A stretch of 45,009 bases of DNA, from NCBI GenBank assembly GCA_001604405.1, contig LVBL01000072.1, positions 1-45,009 on the forward strand. Direction: 5' to 3'. Positions within the stretch are counted from its first letter, which is position 1, and the number at the start of each line of letters is the position of its first letter. A program made the position numbers and the translations under genes. The notes under the pieces are model-generated. The model was given only the letters and a program-made list of their open reading frames with translations. It ran no database searches and had not been told where the DNA came from. The DNA is from Spirochaetales bacterium Spiro_10. GTDB lineage: Bacteria > Spirochaetota > Spirochaetia > Treponematales > Treponemataceae. Positions 17,122 through 24,732 of this stretch are shown in pieces.

Positions 17122-17136
17122 GAGCGGCGCGGCTAG
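17107..17136 (+). repeat. 15-bp tandem duplication spanning the ROK stop codon
   Basis: GAACGGCGCGGCTAG (17107-17121) is followed directly by GAGCGGCGCGGCTAG (17122-17136), 14 of 15 identical. The first copy ends in the TAG stop, so the second is untranslated and carries a second in-frame TAG. Confidence 0.85.
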
Positions 17137-17140
17137 GAAA

Positions 17141-17169
17141 GGCTGCCGTCGGCCTCGCGGCGGCAGGCC
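17141..17169. terminator. GC-rich hairpin between convergent ROK and nadE genes
   Basis: GGCTGCCG (17141-17148) can pair with CGGCAGGCC (17161-17169) with one bulged base. It lies in the 69-nt gap between convergent genes. No T-run follows, so intrinsic termination would be weak. Confidence 0.35.
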
Positions 17170-17190
17170 GGCGAAATCCCCTCTTCGCGC

Positions 17191-19179
17191 CTACTCGATG
17201 TTTTCCAGTTCCTTGAGCCAGATGGCGGCCGAGGCGTCGCTCGGCATGCGCCAGTCGCTGCGCGGCGACAGGGTCACGCTTCCCACCTTCGGTCCGTCGG
17301 GCAGGCACGAGCGCTTGAACTGCTGGGCGAAGAACCGCCTGTAAAAGACGCGCATCCAGGAGAGTATCGTGGCCCGGTCGTAGGCGTCGAAGGCGCGGGA
17401 GGCGAGAAAGAGTATCTTTGCGGGCGAGGCCCCCCAGCGCGTCATGTGGTAGAGGAAGAAATCGTGGAGTTCGTACGGTCCGACGATCTCCTCGGTTCTC
17501 TGCGATATTTCCCCGTTTTCGGGCGGCAGAAGCTCCGGGCTTACCGGCGTGTCGAGGACGGAATGGAGGGCGAGCGAGAGCTTTTTCGCCTGCGCCCCGT
17601 CTCCGGGCGCGTCCGCCCCCGAGAACGACGCCGCCTGATCCGCGCAATACGCCACGAGGTGGCGCACGAGCGTCTTGGGTACCGAGGCGTTGACCGCGTA
17701 CATCGACATGTGGTCTCCGTTGTACGTGGCCCAGCCGAGCGCGAGCTCCGAAAGGTCGCCCGTGCCGATTACGAGGGCCCCGAGCATGTTCGCGCGGTCC
17801 ATCAGGATCTGCGTTCGCTCGCGCGCCTGGGAGTTCTCGTAGGTCACGTCGTGTCTGTCGGGGTCCTGGCCGATGTCCCGGAAATGCTGCTGGACCGCTT
17901 TCGTGATCCTGATCTCCTCGAGCGTCACGCCGAGCGCCTCCGAGAGCTTTTTCGCGTTGCCCTTCGTCTTGCCCGTCGTGCCGAAGCCCGGCATGGTGAC
18001 GGCGACTATGCCGGCGCGGTCCAGACCGAGCCGGTCGAAGGCGCGTACCGCGACGAGCAGGGCGAGCGTCGAGTCGAGGCCGCCGGAAAGCCCGATGACG
18101 ACGGAACGGGACCCCGTATGGGATATCCTCCGTGAGAGGCCGGCCGACTGGATGGAGAGTATCTCCTCGCACCGCGCGGCGAGCGCGCGTTCGTCCTTCG
18201 GCACGAAGGGATGCGGGTCAAGCGGGCGGTGGAGGACGTACGCGGCCTCGTCCCGCGCGGAGTCCGCCTCGCGGTCGAGGCAGACCGTCACGACGCGATA
18301 CCCGGCGCCCTCGGGATCAATGCGGGAAAAGGTGTTGAGACGGCGCCGTTCCTGTAGGAGGCGGCGGGTGTCGATGTCGGCGACGAGGAGTCCCTGGGCA
18401 AACGGCGGGTTTTCCGCGAGTATCGCGCCGTTTTCGGCCACGATGTCGTGCCCGGCGAAGACCATGTCCGTAGAGGACTCCCCCGGTCCCGCGTCCGCGT
18501 AGAGATACGCGCCAATCGTGCGCGCCGACTGGCTTGCGACGAGGGCCCTCCGATATTCTGATTTCCCGACGGTCTCGTCGCTCGCGGAGAGGTTCGCGAC
18601 GAGTATGGCGCCCGCGCGCGCGTGCCGGGAGGAGGGCGGCTCGGGAACCCACAGGTCCTCGCAAATCTCGCAGGCGAAGGCTATGTCCGGGTTCTTCGCG
18701 TCGGCAAAAAGGATGTTCGCCCCGAAGGGTACCGGCTCTCCGGAGACGAGGTCGGCGGGAAGCATGACCGTCTCGGCCGGGGCGGGCGCGAAGTGCCTGA
18801 GCTCGTAGAACTCGCCATAAGTGGGGAGGTGGGTTTTGGGGACGATACCGACGACGCGGCCGTCCGATATCACCGCCGCCGCGTTGTACCGGCTTGCCCC
18901 GCGCGAGAAGGGAAAGCCGACGACGAGGGTGACCGGCAGGTCACGCGTCTTTTCCGCGATGAGCCTGACGGCGGCGAGCGCGACCCGGCCGAGCAGTTCC
19001 TGCGCGAAAAGGTCGCCGCAGGTGTAGCCGGTTACCGAAAGTTCGGGGAACACGACAAGGGCGGCCCCGCGCGCGGCCGCGGCCTTCGCGAGCGCGAGAA
19101 TCTCGGCGGTATTCGCCCCGCAGTCGCCGACCGTGCAGGCGGGGGTCGCGACCGCGACCCGAAGGAATCCATGCGTCAT
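17191..19179 (-). CDS. nadE: Glutamine-dependent NAD+ synthetase
   Basis: Final step of NAD biosynthesis: amidates nicotinate adenine dinucleotide with ammonia channelled from glutamine. Two domains in 662 residues, the long bacterial form. The N-terminal nitrilase-type glutaminase has the Glu-Lys-Cys triad: E46 (FPELSVTGY), K115 (PKTHLPTYGEFYE) and C173 (EICEDLW). The C-terminal synthetase has the ATP pyrophosphatase P-loop SGGLDST (365-371) and GTGDLSELALGW. The ATG at 19179 has GAGGAG 7 nt upstream and begins directly with the nitrilase strand; the very long frame to 20538 is an artefact running through tyrS in antisense. Divergent from tyrS, with 78 nt between the two starts. Confidence 0.96.
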   Translation of the reverse strand: MTHGFLRVAVATPACTVGDCGANTAEILALAKAAAARGAALVVFPELSVTGYTCGDLFAQELLGRVALAAVRLIAEKTRDLPVTLVVGFPFSRGASRYNAAAVISDGRVVGIVPKTHLPTYGEFYELRHFAPAPAETVMLPADLVSGEPVPFGANILFADAKNPDIAFACEICEDLWVPEPPSSRHARAGAILVANLSASDETVGKSEYRRALVASQSARTIGAYLYADAGPGESSTDMVFAGHDIVAENGAILAENPPFAQGLLVADIDTRRLLQERRRLNTFSRIDPEGAGYRVVTVCLDREADSARDEAAYVLHRPLDPHPFVPKDERALAARCEEILSIQSAGLSRRISHTGSRSVVIGLSGGLDSTLALLVAVRAFDRLGLDRAGIVAVTMPGFGTTGKTKGNAKKLSEALGVTLEEIRITKAVQQHFRDIGQDPDRHDVTYENSQARERTQILMDRANMLGALVIGTGDLSELALGWATYNGDHMSMYAVNASVPKTLVRHLVAYCADQAASFSGADAPGDGAQAKKLSLALHSVLDTPVSPELLPPENGEISQRTEEIVGPYELHDFFLYHMTRWGASPAKILFLASRAFDAYDRATILSWMRVFYRRFFAQQFKRSCLPDGPKVGSVTLSPRSDWRMPSDASAAIWLKELENIE

Positions 19180-19241
19180 CGTCCGTCTCCTCAAGGGTGA
19201 ACAGGATACCGTCCAGTGTATACTTTTTTCGCCGAAACCGC

Positions 19242-19247
19242 TATACT
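19242..19247 (+). promoter_or_regulatory. TATACT -10 of a short-leader promoter for tyrS
   Basis: GCTATACTTTCG ends 10 nt before the tyrS ATG; no Shine-Dalgarno is present. A second TATACTTT occurs 23 bp upstream (19219), where a -35 would be expected, so two overlapping -10 elements are possible. Confidence 0.5.
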
Positions 19248-19257
19248 TTCGCCCATT

Positions 19258-20478
19258 ATGAACAAGGCACTTGAAACGCTCAAGGAGCGCGGGTTTTACC
19301 AGCAATGCACGGACGTCGACGCCCTTTCCCGACTCATGGACGCGGGGACCGTGACGTTCTACGTAGGCATCGACCCGACCGGCCCGAGCACGCACATCGG
19401 CCACATGCTCCCGGTATTCGCCCTGAGGCACCTCCGGGACGCGGGCCACCGGGGCATCGTGCTCATCGGCGGCGGCACCGCGCGGATCGGGGACCCCTCG
19501 GGAAAGACCGAGATGCGCAGGATGATTTCCTACGAGCAGATCGACGAGAACTCCGAGTCGATCAAGGGGCAAATCGGCCGCTTCGTCGAGTTCGACGGCG
19601 AGACCGTCCTGTGCGACAACAACAAGAACTGGCTCGCGGACCTCAACTATATCGACTTTCTCCGCGACATCGGCTCGCATTTTTCCGTGAACCGCATGCT
19701 CACCTTCGAGGCCTACCGGAAGCGCATGGAGACCGGGCTTTCCTTCGTCGAGTTCAACTACCAGCTCCTGCAGAGCTATGACTTCCTCAAGCTGAACGAG
19801 CGGCACGGCGCGGCCCTCCAGATCGGCGGGGACGACCAGTGGGGCAATATCGTCGCCGGCATCGAGCTGATCCGGCGCATCAACGGCCGCGAGGCCTACG
19901 GGCTCACGTTCCCGCTTGTCACGACCTCCGACGGCAAAAAGATGGGCAAGACCGAGAAGGGCGCGCTTTTCCTCGACCCCGCGATGACGAGCCCCTACGA
20001 GTTCTTCCAGTACTGGCGCAACGTGACCGACGCCGACGTGCGGAAGTTCCTGCTCCTGTTCACCTTCCTTACGGTTTCCGAGATCGACGGCCTCGTGGCG
20101 GGAGACGTGAACAAGGCGAAGGAGAGGCTCGCCTACGAGGTGACGAAGGAGATCCACGGCGTCGGGGAGGCCGAGAAGGCCCTTGCCGGGGCCAAGGCCG
20201 CGTTCGGCGGCGGCGGGGACCGCGCCTCGATGCCGACCGCCCGGCTCGACCGGGCCCGGTTCGACGCGGGGTACCCGGTGGTCGACCTCTTTTTCGACGC
20301 TGGCTTGTGCGCCTCGAAGAGCGACGCCCGCCGCCTCGTCGAGCAGGGCGGCGCGACGGTCGCTGACGCGCCGTATTCCGACGTCAAGGCGTCCGTCGGA
20401 GCGGGCGTCCTCGACGCCTCCGGCGAGCTCATCCTCCGCGCCGGCAAGAAAAAGTTCGTCCGCGTGACCACGAACTGA
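19258..20478 (+). CDS. tyrS: Tyrosyl-tRNA synthetase
   Basis: Charges tRNA-Tyr. Class I synthetase of 406 residues: catalytic domain with FYVGIDPTGPSTHIGH (HIGH at 46-49), GGDDQWGNI tyrosine-binding segment, and KMSKS-type loop KMGKT (228-232); a C-terminal S4 RNA-binding domain (about 340-406, VDLFFDAGLCASKSDARRLV). The start is ATG at 19258, where the family N-terminus begins; an upstream extension to 19216 would translate the promoter. No Shine-Dalgarno; the TATACT 10 nt upstream predicts a leader of about 4 nt. It is followed by a clean bidirectional terminator shared with the convergent lipoprotein gene. Confidence 0.97.
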   Translation: MNKALETLKERGFYQQCTDVDALSRLMDAGTVTFYVGIDPTGPSTHIGHMLPVFALRHLRDAGHRGIVLIGGGTARIGDPSGKTEMRRMISYEQIDENSESIKGQIGRFVEFDGETVLCDNNKNWLADLNYIDFLRDIGSHFSVNRMLTFEAYRKRMETGLSFVEFNYQLLQSYDFLKLNERHGAALQIGGDDQWGNIVAGIELIRRINGREAYGLTFPLVTTSDGKKMGKTEKGALFLDPAMTSPYEFFQYWRNVTDADVRKFLLLFTFLTVSEIDGLVAGDVNKAKERLAYEVTKEIHGVGEAEKALAGAKAAFGGGGDRASMPTARLDRARFDAGYPVVDLFFDAGLCASKSDARRLVEQGGATVADAPYSDVKASVGAGVLDASGELILRAGKKKFVRVTTN

Positions 20479-20540
20479 CGACGGCGTAAGGCGTCGAGAA
20501 ACGCCGATCCGCCGTGAGGCGACATCGTATACGAACAAAT

Positions 20541-20570
20541 AAAAGGCCGACCCCTCGGGGCCGGCCTTTT
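20541..20570. terminator. Bidirectional intrinsic terminator
   Basis: AAAAGGCCG-A-CCCC, TC loop, GGGG-C-CGGCCTTTT: a 13-bp stem with one mismatch, ending in T4 on the plus strand and A4 (T4 on the minus strand). It sits between convergent tyrS and the lipoprotein gene. Confidence 0.88.
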
Positions 20571-20589
20571 ATTCGCTTATCGCCAGTAA

Positions 20590-21399
20590 TCAGTCAATCT
20601 CGATTCCATCGTCTTCGGGCAGGGCCGTGACGGTCAGCTGATCGAGTGTTGTGTTAATGGTACGCACAAGCACGTCCTCGTCATTATAGACATACATGGT
20701 GACGGCGGATTCCGCGAAGTAATCCTCATAGGCGTCCGGATCCATCGCGGCGAACATGCTTTCAAGGTCGAATGATCCGTTGAAATCGGTCGCGTACGAG
20801 ACGATGAATTTGCCGCCCTTGCCGTCGGTTGAGCGTTTGAATGAGAGCGCCGCTCCCGAGGCCATATTGATGGCGAAATCAAGCTTGAACGTCATGTCCG
20901 AACCGCTCCCGATGATGGACGTTGTCATCGTGGTCTTGCTCTTGTCCGAGGTTGTGCCGTTGACGGTATAATAGGTTCCGCTAACACCGTTGACGTAGAC
21001 GGTCGCGTTGTCAACCACGCCGTTCACGATGTAAGTCTGGACGGTAGTCGACCTAGTCATGGAGCCGGACGTATTTTCCGATACCGTGCCGGTATAGGTG
21101 ATGGTACCGGCACCGCAGGTTTCCTGGTGGTAGATATCCTGCGTGGCGCGCGCGGGGAGGGATGCGGCCGAGTCGACGGGTTCTTCCACCGGGGCCGTTG
21201 CCTGCATCGCGAGCTGTGCCTCGTTGTAGAGGGCGATCGCTTCCGCATCGTCCGCGGGCAACGTGGGATTCAAGTCTGGAAGCGTGCTCGGCGCCGGCAT
21301 GACCGGGGCCTCAAAACCGCCGCCGCCGCCGCCGGAACAGCCGGCAAGAAGGATGATCAGCGCCGTACCGCATGCGACTAGTATCGAAGATTTCTTCAT
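20590..21399 (-). CDS. Lipoprotein of unknown function
   Basis: A 269-residue exported protein with a signal peptide and lipobox LLAGC (lipidated C21), followed by a Gly-rich linker of six glycines and a Pro/Ala/Glu-rich low-complexity stretch to about residue 85. The remainder is Thr/Ser-rich with alternating beta pattern (TYTGTVSEN, VNGVVDNATVYVNG, TYYTVNGTT), suggesting a beta-sheet surface domain. It has two cysteines outside the lipobox at most. No family recognised. ATG at 21399 has AGGAG 9 nt upstream. Adenine/thymine content is somewhat higher than in neighbouring genes. Confidence 0.8.
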   Translation of the reverse strand: MKKSSILVACGTALIILLAGCSGGGGGGFEAPVMPAPSTLPDLNPTLPADDAEAIALYNEAQLAMQATAPVEEPVDSAASLPARATQDIYHQETCGAGTITYTGTVSENTSGSMTRSTTVQTYIVNGVVDNATVYVNGVSGTYYTVNGTTSDKSKTTMTTSIIGSGSDMTFKLDFAINMASGAALSFKRSTDGKGGKFIVSYATDFNGSFDLESMFAAMDPDAYEDYFAESAVTMYVYNDEDVLVRTINTTLDQLTVTALPEDDGIEID

Positions 21400-21499
21400 G
21401 ATCGTAGCTCCTGTCTATCAAACTTTATTGGTCCCAAACGGAACCGCCTTAAGCCTCATGATAACACGACCGCGCGCTTTTTTCAGGAAAACCCGGCGT

Positions 21500-21892
21500 C
21501 TAGTACCTCGGGGAAAACAGCCGTTTGAAAAAGGCCACGATGGCGCGCCAGAGCCTGACGAGGAAGTTCGGGTTGCGGAGCCGCTCGAGACGGGCATAGG
21601 CCTCCATGAGCTCCTTGTCCGTGAAGTCCGAGCGCTGGGTGTTTTCCTCGATCTCGAGTTCGAGCTCCGTTACCTTGTCGGTATCCTCCACCACGACCGC
21701 GTTGATCATCCTCCAGCCGAGACGCCTCGCGGCCTCGAACCGCCTGCGTCCCGCGATGAGGACGTTTTTCGAGTTGATAGTGATCGGGTTCAGGAGGCCA
21801 TAGCGCTTCATGCTGTCCATGAGCGCCTCGATGTCCTCGGTCTTTCGGCGGACGCGCCGCCTGATCTTGATGTCTTCCAGGGCTATCTGCAT
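21500..21892 (-). CDS. ParB N-terminal-domain protein without HTH, basic amphipathic tail
   Basis: A 130-residue protein with a ParB/Srx-type N-terminal fold: IALEDIKIRRRVRRKTEDIEAL opening, SMKRYGLLNPITI, then AGRRRFEAARRLGW, the place of the ParB nucleotide-binding GERR motif. It lacks ParB's central helix-turn-helix and dimerisation domain. After a charged helix (LELEIEENTQRSDF), the C-terminus is a basic amphipathic segment (FLVRLWRAIVAFFKRLF) likely to lie on the membrane. It is 20 nt downstream of the class A penicillin-binding protein and probably cotranscribed; ATG at 21892 has GGGAGG 5 nt upstream. Chromosome partition is unlikely without a DNA-binding domain; a membrane-linked role beside peptidoglycan synthesis is inferred. 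Confidence 0.8.
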   Translation of the reverse strand: MQIALEDIKIRRRVRRKTEDIEALMDSMKRYGLLNPITINSKNVLIAGRRRFEAARRLGWRMINAVVVEDTDKVTELELEIEENTQRSDFTDKELMEAYARLERLRNPNFLVRLWRAIVAFFKRLFSPRY

Positions 21893-21912
21893 CGGGTCCT
21901 CCCTCTCAATCG

Positions 21913-24513
21913 TCAGTCGAGAAGCGGGTTGAAATCGGGCTCGGAGCCGCCGGGGACCGGGCTGTCTGACGGTGCGTCTCCGACGGGCTGATCCTCCGGC
22001 TTTGCGTTGTTTGACGACGTCCCGGTCGGGCGGCGCGCGGAGCTTCTCGGCTCCGGATCGTCGAAGATACTCGGGTCCAAAAGGAGGTCCGAGGTGTCGA
22101 CCGTGATCGGCCGCTGGCCTACGGAAAGGCTCTCCTTCTGGAGCCGGTCGATCGCGATTCTCTTGAGCTCTCCCCCCGTCTCGTGATACTCGCAATAGCT
22201 CGTCGGCTGGGTTCCCTCGAGGTAGAGGAGGCTGACCGTTCCCTCGTCGCAGGCGTCGGTGGGGAGCTTGCCCGACTTCTTGCATACGGTCGCGGTGACG
22301 AGGCCGGTTTGCGGCTTGATAAAGTCGCGGAAAGGAAGCCCCTGGTGTATCATGTTCATGTAGTCGCCCCAGGCGGGTCCGGCGAGCGTCGCGCCGGTGT
22401 TGTCGAGCCCGAGCGAAAGCCCCCTGCGGTCGAAACCGAACCAGAGCGCGGTGGTGTAATACGGGGTGTATCCGACGGTCCACGCGTCCGCCCAGTTTTG
22501 CGTCGTTCCCGTCTTGCCGGCGGCGGGTATCGTGTAGCGCTTCCCGCTCTCGTCCTTGAAGGTGAACTTCCCCTCGTAGGCGGAGGCGGAGCCGAGCGTT
22601 CCCGTGCGGATCGTGTTTTTCAAGAGGTCGGTCATGATATAGGCGTTTTGCGGGCTGACGAGCTGTATCGCCGTTCCCTTGCGTTTTTGCTCGAGGCGCA
22701 GTTCCTTCTCCGGATCGAGGATCGTCTTTCCGTTCCGGTCCTCCACGGAGCGGATGGAGATCGGCGTGATCTCCTTGCCCTGGTTCGCGAAGGTTCCGAA
22801 GGCGCGCGCCATCTGCATCGGGGAGACGGAGATGACGCCGAGCCCGATGGAGAAGACGCGCGGGAAGACCTTGTTGATCTCGTCGCGGGTCTTGTAGCCG
22901 AGCAGGGCTGCCGCGCGGTTGATCGCCGCGTCGAAGCCGATGCCGTCAAGGATCCTGAGGGACGGGACGTTCATGGAGTGCGCGAGCGCCTCCCACAGGA
23001 GGACCGTGCCCTTCCATTCGCCCTTGAAGTTGAGCGGGGTGTAGGGCACCCCCGACTCGTTGAAGAACACGACGGGGGTGTCGTTTATCATCGACCCTTC
23101 GGTGTACTTGCGGGAATCGATGGCCGCCGAATAATACAGCGGTTTGAAGGTGCTTCCCGGCTGGACCTGGGCCTGCGTCGCGCGGATAACCTGGTTCGAC
23201 TGGTCGAACTTGCTGCCGCCCACGAGGGCCGTCACGTAGCCGGTGTCGTTCTCGATGGAGACGAGCGCCCCCTCGACGGTGGTTTTCGCCGACTCGGCCT
23301 GCATCCTGGCATTGGCCTTGTTCGTCTCGATCTTGAGGTTGTCGATGCCGAACACGAGGGACATCATGTCGACAACCGGGTTCACGCGCCTGTTGTAGAG
23401 GGCCATCGACTTGACGTGGTGCCGCTCCGCCGAAACGGCGAGTTGCGGGAGGTTGAACGTGAGCGCCAAAAGCTCGGTGATCTTGGCGTAGCTGTCGCCC
23501 TGGGCGAAGCGCGTGGAGCTCGAGGCCCTGAATCTCCGGTTCGCGAGTTCCAGGTACTGCTGCATCACCTTGTCGGCCGCCGCCTGGTGCCTGAGGTCGA
23601 GCGTCGTGTGCACGGTGTAGCCGCCCGAGTAGATGTCCATCGTCCCGTACATCATCGTCTCGAGCTGTCGGCGCACGTACTCCGAGAACCAGCGGGCCTT
23701 GTCGTCGCGGGAGAGCCAGGCGGACGAGGCGGTTCTCGTGTAGTCGAAGGAGGCCCAGTAGTCCTCGAACGAGCGGTCGGCCTCCTCCTTGCCGAGGTGG
23801 CCGAGCGCGACCATCTGGCGGAGCACCTCCTGCTGGCGGTCCATGGCGCGGTTCGGGTGTTCGAAGGGGTTGTAGTAGGCCGGGTTGGAAAGCTGGATCA
23901 CGAGGATGGCGGCCTCGGCCGGGGTGATCTCGGTCGCCGGATGGCCGAAGTAAAACCTCGAGGCGGCGTTGACGCCGTAGGTGCCGCCGCCGAAATACAT
24001 CTTGTTGAGGTACAGCTCGAGTATCTCGTTTTTCGAATAGCGGCGCTCTAGCTGGAGGGCCCACCACAGTTCCTTGATCTTTCTGGTGATGCTGATGTCG
24101 CTCCGGTCGAGGAAGAGCGTGCCGGCGACCTGCTGGGTTATCGTGCTGCCGCCGCCGAGCGAGCGGCCGGTGAGCTTCCCGAATACCGCGCGCATGATGG
24201 CCTTAACGCTGAACCCGCCATGCTCGTAGAATATCTGGTCTTCCCGGGTCAGCAGGGCGTTGACCATGTGGGGGGGGAGCTTGTCCAGCGTGATCATCTC
24301 GCGCTTTTCCTCGGAGGCGAATTCCGTGATCAGGTCGCCCCTGATATCGAGTATGCGCGTGGGAAGCGCCGGGTTGAAGTCCACGAACTGCTCGTTGTTC
24401 TTGAGATTGCGCGTCTGGGCCAGCATGAGGCCGAGTACGACGCCCGAAACGATGGAGCAGAGTATGAAGGCAAGAACCGTGATGGTGATGCCGCGGGTCT
24501 CTTTGGAGAACAT
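21913..24513 (-). CDS. Class A penicillin-binding protein (PBP1A type)
   Basis: Bifunctional peptidoglycan synthase, 866 residues, anchored by one N-terminal membrane segment (about 9-33) with the enzyme in the periplasm. The GT51 transglycosylase has E91 in TREDQIFYEHGG and GGSTITQQVA (121-130); the transpeptidase has the active-site serine in STFK (454-457), SMN (513-515) and KTGT (667-670). The C-terminal tail from about 790 is Pro/Asp/Ser-rich and disordered. It leads an operon with the ParB-fold protein. A TATACT lies 4 nt before the ATG and there is no Shine-Dalgarno. Confidence 0.96.
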   Translation of the reverse strand: MFSKETRGITITVLAFILCSIVSGVVLGLMLAQTRNLKNNEQFVDFNPALPTRILDIRGDLITEFASEEKREMITLDKLPPHMVNALLTREDQIFYEHGGFSVKAIMRAVFGKLTGRSLGGGSTITQQVAGTLFLDRSDISITRKIKELWWALQLERRYSKNEILELYLNKMYFGGGTYGVNAASRFYFGHPATEITPAEAAILVIQLSNPAYYNPFEHPNRAMDRQQEVLRQMVALGHLGKEEADRSFEDYWASFDYTRTASSAWLSRDDKARWFSEYVRRQLETMMYGTMDIYSGGYTVHTTLDLRHQAAADKVMQQYLELANRRFRASSSTRFAQGDSYAKITELLALTFNLPQLAVSAERHHVKSMALYNRRVNPVVDMMSLVFGIDNLKIETNKANARMQAESAKTTVEGALVSIENDTGYVTALVGGSKFDQSNQVIRATQAQVQPGSTFKPLYYSAAIDSRKYTEGSMINDTPVVFFNESGVPYTPLNFKGEWKGTVLLWEALAHSMNVPSLRILDGIGFDAAINRAAALLGYKTRDEINKVFPRVFSIGLGVISVSPMQMARAFGTFANQGKEITPISIRSVEDRNGKTILDPEKELRLEQKRKGTAIQLVSPQNAYIMTDLLKNTIRTGTLGSASAYEGKFTFKDESGKRYTIPAAGKTGTTQNWADAWTVGYTPYYTTALWFGFDRRGLSLGLDNTGATLAGPAWGDYMNMIHQGLPFRDFIKPQTGLVTATVCKKSGKLPTDACDEGTVSLLYLEGTQPTSYCEYHETGGELKRIAIDRLQKESLSVGQRPITVDTSDLLLDPSIFDDPEPRSSARRPTGTSSNNAKPEDQPVGDAPSDSPVPGGSEPDFNPLLD

Positions 24514-24517
24514 ACAT

Positions 24518-24523
24518 AGTATA
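24518..24523 (-). promoter_or_regulatory. TATACT element directly before the PBP start codon
   Basis: Minus-strand TATACT ends 4 nt before the ATG at 24513. If it is the -10, transcription would begin at or slightly inside the codon, so the true start could lie further in. No good -35 was found. Confidence 0.35.
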
Positions 24524-24603
24524 AAAGCACAAAGCGGGCGTTGTTACAAGAAGGATTTCGCGCGCCGGAACGGGGATGTAAGCCTGGTCTGTCACGGAAG
24601 GGA

Positions 24604-24695
24604 AATAAAAAAAAGCCGGTGTATTTCAACCGGCCCGCCCATCAGGCTATCGCGCAACCAGTGGGTGGGAGGGGAACTGGCTGCCCGATAGTTAA
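24604..24695 (-). ncRNA. Candidate small RNA: long hairpin with C-rich loop plus terminator
   Basis: On the minus strand, 24691-24676 pairs with 24662-24647 in a 16-position stem with one G.G mismatch and one G.U pair (15 of 16 positions pairable). The 13-nt loop at 24675-24663 reads UCCCCUCCCACCC. A 12-nt linker leads to a terminator hairpin and T-run (24634-24606). The same stem read on the plus strand has two mismatches, so the minus strand is the better fold. The loop is complementary to Shine-Dalgarno-like GGGAGG, as in regulatory RNAs that use UCCC loops. It may be an independent RNA or a processed 3' end of the operon that stops at 24733. No known family recognised; the 5' end is unknown. 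Confidence 0.5.
24606..24634 (-). terminator. Intrinsic terminator after the membrane protein/M23/PEGA operon
   Basis: GCCGGT (24634-24629, minus strand), 8-nt loop, ACCGGC (24620-24615), then eight or nine U residues. Clear rho-independent form. Confidence 0.85.
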
Positions 24696-24732
24696 TTCTC
24701 GGCCGGCGCGGCAAAAGCTTGAGCGGAAAAAA

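Noticed and set aside
17191-20538. A 1115-codon minus-strand reading frame
   Set aside because: It joins the real nadE (to 19179) to a high-G+C antisense stretch of tyrS. The nadE N-terminus and Shine-Dalgarno fix the start at 19179.
24650-24700. tRNA, riboswitch or G-quadruplex in the PBP/PEGA gap
   Set aside because: No tRNA cloverleaf or known riboswitch core. Only three and a half G-tracts on the plus strand. The minus-strand hairpin with a terminator fits better.
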